Shown piece by piece: positions 24,734 through 33,700 of a stretch of DNA of 64,000 nucleotides. Below the pieces are notes generated by a model that did no database searches, was not told where the DNA came from, and saw nothing but the letters and a program-made list of their open reading frames with translations. Position 1 is the first letter of the stretch, and the number at the start of each line of letters is the position of its first letter. The position numbers and the translations under genes were made by a program. The stretch is from CAIVAT01 sp049317265 (GTDB lineage Bacteria; Bacteroidota; Bacteroidia; Bacteroidales; FEN-979): positions 16,263-80,262 of the forward strand of contig JBMOIP010000018.1 of the NCBI GenBank assembly GCA_049317265.1, written 5' to 3'.

Positions 24734-27700
24734 TTACCTGTTTACAATCATCTTTCTGACAATCTTATGTTCACTGTTCAGGAAAACAACAGAATAGATG
24801 CCCCTGGCAACCTGGCCAAGATCAATGTGTGCATCGAATTTGCCACCTGTTGTTGTTGCATCCTGGAGCTCATAGAACTTCTCACCAAGGAGGTTATACA
24901 CCTGGATGGTGAAAGTTTCCTGACTATTGGTTACAATAGAAACATTAAAGCTGCCATTATTTGGAATCGGGTATACATTGTATTTACTGCCCATGATCTC
25001 ATCCTGGCCAACAAATAATACGTATACATGGTTTGAGGTATCCGAAGAACAACCGTTCGCTGAAACCACACTCCAGTACCAGCCGGTAATCGTGGCGGTA
25101 TAGGTTTGGCTGGTAGCGCCCGGGATCAGTCCGGTTCCTTCATAATACCACTGGTTTCCAATTGCAATACTGCTTGTAAGCAATGGACCAACCGCTGTTA
25201 CGACAGGTGCCGTCGGTATTGCATTGATGGTTACACTGAAGTTTGGAGAAACAGTACCGCTTCCGCAAGTATTGGTTCCCTTCACCGTAATTACACCCGT
25301 GGCAGGTGTGTTGCCAAAGCTGACCACAATGCTGTTGGTTGTAGCTCCTGATGTAATTATTGCTCCGGCAGGAACAGTCCATACATAGCTCGTTGCATTT
25401 GCAATGGTAGCAACGGTATAAACCTTACCCGTTGAACCGGCACATACAGATGCAGGTCCTGTGATGGTGCCTGCGGCTGCAGGCAACGGATTCACGGTTA
25501 CAGCGAATGTGGAAGCTGTTCCGTTACCGCACTGGTTTGTACCGGCAACGATAATGTTACCTGACACTGCTGACGGGCCGAAGTTGACCGTGATGCTGGT
25601 AGTACCCAGACCCGAAACGATGGTTGCACCGGCAGGTACCGTCCATGAATAGGAGGTAGCGCCAACAATCGGTGTTGTTGAGTATACCACACCGTTGGTT
25701 CCAGCGCATACTGCGGCAGTTCCTGTAATCGCACCAGCCGCGTTGGGTGGAGAGTTGACGAACACAGTATAAACTGTTGGCACTGCTGCGAAGCAGCCAG
25801 CTGCATTGGAGTAGTTAACGGTCACGGTCTGTATGCCGATCTGGCTCCATGTTACGTTGATCGTACTTGAACCCTGACCCGATACGATTGAACCACCGGC
25901 GGAGGTTGTCCAGATATAGCCTGTCATACCGCTTTCAGTGTAATAGATGTTATCAGTCGAGCCGACGCAAGGATTGTTGGTACTACCGATCGTGGGAACA
26001 GGAGCGCCGCTGACGGTTACGTTGAAGGTTGTTGCAGTTGCACCCGGGCATACGCTGGTGTAGTTCACTGTGACAGTCTGGGCACCAATTGTATTCCAGG
26101 TAACCGTTACGGTATTGCTGGTAGGTGTACCACCGGCTGTTACTGTACCACCGGCAGAAACCGTCCATACATAGTTGGTCATACCTGTCTGAGTGGTATA
26201 GGTTGCTGAAGCGCCCTGGCAAACAGCGGCAGGACCCGTAATTGTTGGTGTGGGAACTGCGTTCACAGTAACTGCAAAACAGGTTGGTGTAGCAGCCGTA
26301 CATGAAGTTGCATTTGAATAGTTCACGCAGATACTCTGTGCGCCAACAGTATTCCATGTAACCGTAACAGAACTTGTTCCGGCACCGGCTGTAATCGTAC
26401 CACCTGTAATTGTCCAGGTATAACCTGTCATACCAGTTTGAGTGGAGTATACATTACCTGCAGAACCCTGACAAACAGAAGCAGGGCCTGTAATGGTCGG
26501 GGTTGGCAATGCATTCACCGTAACGTTGTAACAAACGGGCGCTGCAGCGGTACAACCGTTGGCGTTGGTATAGTTAACACATACTGTTTTTGCTCCGACA
26601 GTGTTCCAGGTAACTGTAATGGAACTGGTTCCTGCTCCGGACGTGATGGTGCCACCGGCTGAAACTGTCCAGGTGTACCCGGTCATGCCAGTTTGGGTAG
26701 CGTACACATTCCCTGTGGAGTTCAAACATACGGATGCCGGACCAGTGATGGTCGGTACGGGTAACGGATTAACCGTTACATTGTAAGTAGTTGCCGTTGC
26801 AGCCGTACAGCCGTTGGCATTGGTGTAGTTTACGGTTATTGTCTGAGCTCCAACCGTATTCCAGGTAACTGTGATCGCACTGGTTCCTCCACCTGAAGTG
26901 ATGGTACCACCCGCCGAAATTGTCCAGGTGTACCCTGTCATACCTGTTTGGGTAGTATATGTATTACCAGTAGAGTTCAAACATACAGATGCAGGACCTG
27001 CAATAGTCGGAGCAGGTAACGCATTTACGGTTACATTATAGGTGGTTGGCGTTGCCGCTGTACAACCATTTGCATTGGAATAGTTAACTGTTACGGTTTT
27101 TGCTCCAACGGTGCCCCAGGTAACTGTGATGCTACTGGTTCCTCCACCTGCGGTGATGGTACCACCAGCTGAAACAGTCCAGGTATAGCCTGTCATACCC
27201 GTTTCGGTGTTGTAAACATTACCAGTAGAGTTCAAACAAACGGATGCCGGACCTGTGATGGTTGGCACTGGCAGTGGGTTAACAGTTACATTATAGGTTG
27301 TCGGGGTAACCGCTGTACAGTTGTTGGCGTTGGTGTAGTTAACTGCTACGGTCTTGGCGCCTACAGTGCTCCAGGTTACAGTGATGGAACTGGTTCCCCC
27401 TCCTGCAGTGATGGTACCGCCGGCAGAAACTGTCCAGGTATAGCCTGTCATTCCGGTTTGAGTAGAATAGACAACACCTGTTGTGTTTACACAAACAGAA
27501 GCAGGACCAGCAATCGTTGGCACCGGCAGGGCATTGATACTGATCGTCACAACGTTGGTTGTAACAGGAGTACCGCATGCAGATGACTGGATTTGCCTGT
27601 AATAGGTAACAGATGTAAGTGCGCCCGGCTGATAATTGATATTGGTAGCACCGGTGATATTGGTGAATGTCACATTATCAGGAGAATTTTGCCACTGATA

Positions 27701-30700
27701 CGTATAAGGACCAATACTTCCTGTCGGTGCAACTCCGATCAGCTGAGCCGGAATAGAACCATAACAGATGGCCTGGTTTGCACTGATTGAACCAACTGTC
27801 AATACAGGATTGACAGTGATGGTTACCACATTGGTTGAAAGCGGTCCTCCGCAGGTTCCGGTTGCATTCTGTTGCAACCTGAAATAGGTAGTTGCAGCAA
27901 GAACACCCGGCTGGTAATTGAGCTGGGTCGCACCACTGATATTGGTAAAGGTCACATTATCCGGGGAATTCTGCCACTGGTAGGTGGGCAATGTTCCATT
28001 GGAAGGTGCAACGCCGGTCAGTAAGGCAGGAGCAGTACCTGCACATATCGATTGACTGGCACTGATAGACCCTACAATGAGACCAGGGTTCAGGGTAATC
28101 GTCACCACATTGGTAAACAACGGTCCGCCGCAGGTTCCAAGCGCATTTTGCGACTGCCTGTAGTAGGTTGTTGCAACCTGTGTTCCTGGCTGATAATTCA
28201 GCGCTGTTGCCCCAGGAATGTTGCTGAAGGTGATGTTGTCGGGCGAACTCTGCCACTGGTAAGCGGGTGATGTGCCGTTTGAAGGAGCAGTACCGGTAAG
28301 GAGTGCAGGTGTAACACCCGGACAAACCGCCTGGTTTGCGCTGATGGAACCAACAATGAGATTCGGGTTAAATGTAATGGTCACCACATTCGTTGGCAAT
28401 GGTCCGCCGCAAGTACCCGTTGCATTCTGCAACTGTTTATAATAGGTAGTCTGTACGATGGCTCCCGGCTGATAATTCAGTGAGGTTGCTCCAAGGATGT
28501 TGTTAAAGCTTACATTGTCAATTGAACTCTGCCATTGATACGTAGGAGCTGTTCCGTTTGCAGGGGCAACACCGGTTAAAAGGGCAGGTGTATTCCCGGC
28601 GCAAATTGACTGGTTAGCGCTGATCGAACCAACAATAAGGTCTGGTGTTATATCAATCTTCACACTATTGGTTGGCAACGGGCCGCCACAGGTACCTGCT
28701 GCATCCTGCATGAGCTGGTAGTACGTTACAGTACTGAGTACGCCCGGCTGATAAGTAAGAGTGGTCGCTCCGTTGATATTGCTGAAGGTCACGTTGTTCA
28801 GTGAACTTTGCCATTGATAAGTAGGCGAGGTGCCATTTACCGGCGGAGTTCCGACCAACATGGCTGGTGCCGTATTGATACAGATCGTCTGGTCAGATCC
28901 GATGGTGCCGGGTACAAGTACTGAAAATACACTGGTCGTAACCGTCACAACGTTGGTTGCTATAGGTCCGCCACAAGTACCGGAGGCATTCTGCAACTGG
29001 AGGAAATAGGTTGTTGATGTCTGAATTCCCGGCTGGTAGTTGAGTGTTGTTGCACCATTAATATTGGTAAAGGTTACGTTGTCAAGCGAACTCTGCCACT
29101 GATAAGTCGGCGATGTTCCGTTTGCAGGCGCTACTCCAAGAAGCATTGCCGGGGCTGTGCCGGAACAAATGGTCTGGTCGGCACTGATTGATCCGACAAG
29201 CAGGTCTGGCAAAACAGTAATTGTAACAACGTTTGTTGGCAATGGTCCGCCGCATGTGCCTAGTTTATCCTGTAACTGACGATAATAGGTAGTAACAGTT
29301 AAAGCACCCGGCTGATAGGTGGTTCCAATGGCACCTGTAATGTCCGTGAAGTTTACATTATCCGTTGAAACCTGCCACTGGTAAGATTCCGAGGAAGCTT
29401 TCATTGGAGCAACACTGGTCAATTGAGCTGGGATCGTACCGGTACAGATCGTCTGATCAGCACTGATAGAACCTACAATAATCGTCGGAGTGACCGTAAT
29501 TTTCACCACGTTGGTTGGCAATGGTCCGCCACAGGCACCCGAAGCATTCTGAATCTGCAGGTAATAAGTGGTGCTGGTCAGGGCGCCCGGCTGATAATTA
29601 AGAGCAGTGGCTCCATTGATGTTTGCAAAAGTTACATTGTCGAGTGAACTCTGCCATTGATAGGTGGGCGAAGTTCCGGTTGCTGGAGCTACCCCGGTTA
29701 ACTGGGCAGGAGCAAACCCGGCGCAAATTGTCTGGTCTGCACTGATAGAACCTGCTACGAATATGGGATCTACCGTTATTACTACCGTATTGGTGGTCAA
29801 AGGCCCTCCGCAGATACCATTTTGAACCTGGCGGTAATAGGTTGTAGCAACAAGAACACCTGGCTGATAATCAAGTCCATTCTCTCCGCTTATGTCTGCA
29901 AAAGTAACATTGTCGGTTGATACCTGCCATTGGTAGGTATAAACACCATCACCGCCTGTAGGTGCTGTTCCGGTCAATAAGGCCGGTGCAGTTCCTGTAC
30001 AGATCTCCTGGCTGGCGCTGATCGATCCGACAACAAATGAAGGAGTCACAGAAATCGTCACGGTATTGGTTGCGATAGGACCTCCGCAGGTACCGGTTGC
30101 ATTCTGCTCCAGTTTATAGTAGGTGGTGTTGGTCAGGGCTGCTGGCTGGTAATTCAGCTGTGTTGCACCTGCGATGTTGCTAAATGTTACGTTATTGAGT
30201 GAGCTTACCCATTGGTAAGCCGGGTTTGTTCCGTTCAACGGTGCAACACCGTTCAACTGGGCTGGTATTACCCCGCTGCAGATGGTCTGGTCGGCAGAAA
30301 TTGAACCAACAAGCAGGTCGGGAAGAACCGTCATGGTGATGGTGTTGGATGTAGCCGGACTTCCGGAGAGACATGTTTCGCTGGAGGTTAAGACACAACT
30401 GACAACATCATTATCTGCCGGAACATAAGTGTAGGTCGGATTTCCTGTTCCCACGTTCGTTCCGTTTACAATCCATTGGTAAGCGGGTGTCAAACCACCG
30501 TTGACCGGTGTGGCTGTGAAGGTGACAGAACCTCCGACACAAACAGGGTTGGCGCTTGCCGCGATCGATACACTGACTGGCAGGATCGGGTTGACGATCA
30601 TGGTCACTGCATTGGATGTGGCAGGGTTTCCGGAAGTACACACTTCGCTTGAATTCAGCTCGCAGGTAACCACGTCATTGGCGGCCGGTATATAAGAGTA

Positions 30701-33700
30701 GGTTGGAACTCCTGTTCCGGCATCCACTCCATTTACTTTCCACTGGTAGGCAGGAAGCAAGCCTCCGTTGGTCGGGGTTGCTGTGAAGGTAACTGTTGTA
30801 CCATCACATACAGGGTTGGCGCTTGCAATAACGCTCACGCTTACCGGCAACAATGGGTTCACCGTAATGGTTACTGTATTTGTTGGCAGCGGACCTCCAC
30901 AGGTACCTGTGGCATCCTGCATCTCCCTGAAATAAGTAGTGGATGAAAGCGCGCCTGACTGATAGTTCAGGGTTGTTGCTCCGTTAATATTGTTAAAGGT
31001 AACATTGTCCAGCGAACTCTGCCACTGGTAGGTTGGGGATGTTCCGTTCGATGGAGCAATGCCTGTTAACAGTGCAGGTGCAATGCCAGCACAAATCGTC
31101 TGATCAGCGCTGATGGATCCGACAACTAATGCCTGGGTAACGGTAATCGTCACCACGTTGGTTGTAAGAGGGCCACCGCAGGCGCCGTCCTGGATCTGAC
31201 GATAGTAGGTGGTTGTCATCAGGATTCCCGGCTGGTAATTGAGGTCAGTTGCTCCGGCAATATCGGTAAAGGAGATATTGTCAGCAGACTCCTGCCACTG
31301 GTAGGTGTATGAACCGGTGCCGCCTGTCGGAGCTGTGCCATTCAACAGTGCCGGTGCAATTCCGGTACAGATCGACTGGCTTGCGCTGATCGAGCCCACA
31401 ACGAATGATGGAGTGACAGAAATGGTCACAGTATTTGTTAATAACGGTCCGCCGCAGGTTCCTGTTGCATTCTGTTCCAGTTTGTAATAGCTGGTAGTTG
31501 TCAACGCACCTGGTTGGTAATTTAAGGTAGTTGCACCGGAGATGTTGGTGAATGATACATTATTAATTGAACTCTGCCACTGGTAGGTGGGGCTTGTTCC
31601 GTTCAACGGGGCAACACCATTTAATTGTGCAGGTGTCAAGCCACTGCAGATCGTTTGATCGGCAGAGATCGAACCCACCAGCAAGGCTGGCGTAACATCC
31701 ATGGTTACAGCATTAGAGGTTGCAGGGCTTCCTGAAATACAGGCTTCGCTGGAGGTAAGCACACAGGTCACAACATCATTGTTTGCCGGAACATAGGAAT
31801 AGGTCGGCGTTCCTGTGCCAACGTTTGTTCCGTTAACAACCCACTGGAAGGCAGGTGTGAGGCCTCCGTTTGTCGGGGTTGCGGTAAATGTGACTGAAGT
31901 TCCTCCGCAAACCGGGTTCGATGAAGCAACAACAGAAACGCTCACCGGCAATATTGGATTCACGGTCATGGTAACGATGTTTGACATGGCAGGATTGCCT
32001 GTCGGACAAATTGCGTTGGATGTCAGTTCACAGGTTACGGCGTCGTTGTTCGCCGGGGTATAGGTATAGGTGGCAAGATCTGCACCAACATTCACACCGT
32101 TGACTTTCCACTGGTAGGATGGCAATGTTCCGCCATTGACCGGTGTAGCTGTAAATGTTACGGATGTGCCTGCACAAACAGGATTAATTCCGGCAGAAAC
32201 AGAAACACCAACCGTTAACAAAGGGTTAACCGTGATGGTAACCGTATTGGTTGGGAGCGGACCGCCGCAAGTACCTGTGGCATCCTGCAACTGCTGATAA
32301 TAAATTGTCTGGGTAAGCGCACCAGGCTGGTAATCCAGCATGGTTGCTCCGCTGATATTGGTAAAAGTACCATTGTCCAGGGAACTTGTCCACTGGTAGG
32401 TCGGCGATGTACCATTTAATGGTGCAACACCTGTTAACTGGGCCGGAGTCGTTCCGCTGCAAATAGTCTGGTCAGCGCTGATGGATCCAACAATCAAGGC
32501 AGGAGTGATGTCCATGGTTACGGCATTGGAGGTGGCAGGATTTCCTGAAACACAAGCTTCGCCGGATGCAAGGATACAGGTAACAACATCACCATTTACA
32601 GGAACATATGCATAGGTTGAGTTATCGGTTCCTGCATTTGTTCCGTTTACTTTCCACTGGAAAGATGGAACCAGGCCACCATTCACCGGAGTTGCAGTAA
32701 AGGTCACCAAAGTGCCACCGCATACAGGATTGGCCGAAGGAGCTATCGATAGGCTCACAGGTAATATGGGGTTAACAATCATGGTTACCGTATTCGAAGT
32801 GGCCGGGTTTCCTGAAGGACAAACTGCATCGGATGTAAGGATACCGGTCACGGCATCTCCGTTTACAGGTGCATATGCATAGGTTGTAAGACCTGCGCCG
32901 GCATTCACGCCGTTAACCTGCCATTGGTAGGAAGGAGTTACACCGCCATTGGTAGGCGTTGCTGTAAAAGTTACCACCGTACCTGCACAAACGCTGTTGG
33001 CAGAAGGAGCAACGGAAACGCTGACAGGTAACGGGGGATTCACTGCCATTGTCACGGCATTCGACGTTGCAGGACTTCCTGAATTACAGGTTTCACCGGA
33101 TGTTAATATACAAGTTACAACATCGTTATTCAAAGGAGCATAGGCATAGGTTGAGAGATCAGCTCCTGCATTGATGCCATTTACCTGCCATTGATAGGAT
33201 GGTGTTGTTCCGCCATTGGTTGGTGTGGCAGTGAAAGTAACCGATGTGCCTGCACAGATGTTATTGGCAGAAGCAATAATCGCCACACTAACCGGCAGGA
33301 TTGGGTTAACGGTCATTGTCACTGTATTCGAACTGGCTGGATTACCAGTTGGACAAACGGCATTTGATGTTAAAATGCAGGTTACTGCATCACCATTGGC
33401 CGGGGAATAAGAATAGGTTGCCAGGTCGGCGCCGGCATTCACTCCATTAACCTGCCATTGGAATGATGGCAGCGCACCTCCATTTACAGGAACTGCGGTG
33501 AAGGTAACTGCTGTACCTGTACAAACAGGGTTGCTTGAAGCAGCAACAGTGACACTTACCGGGAGAAGTGGATTAACGATCATGGTCACGGCGTTTGATG
33601 TTGCCGGACTTCCTGAAGGACAACCTTCATTTGAGGTTAAGATACAAGTGACCAGATCGGCATTTGCTGGAATATAAGTATAGGTTGCAAGATCAGTTCC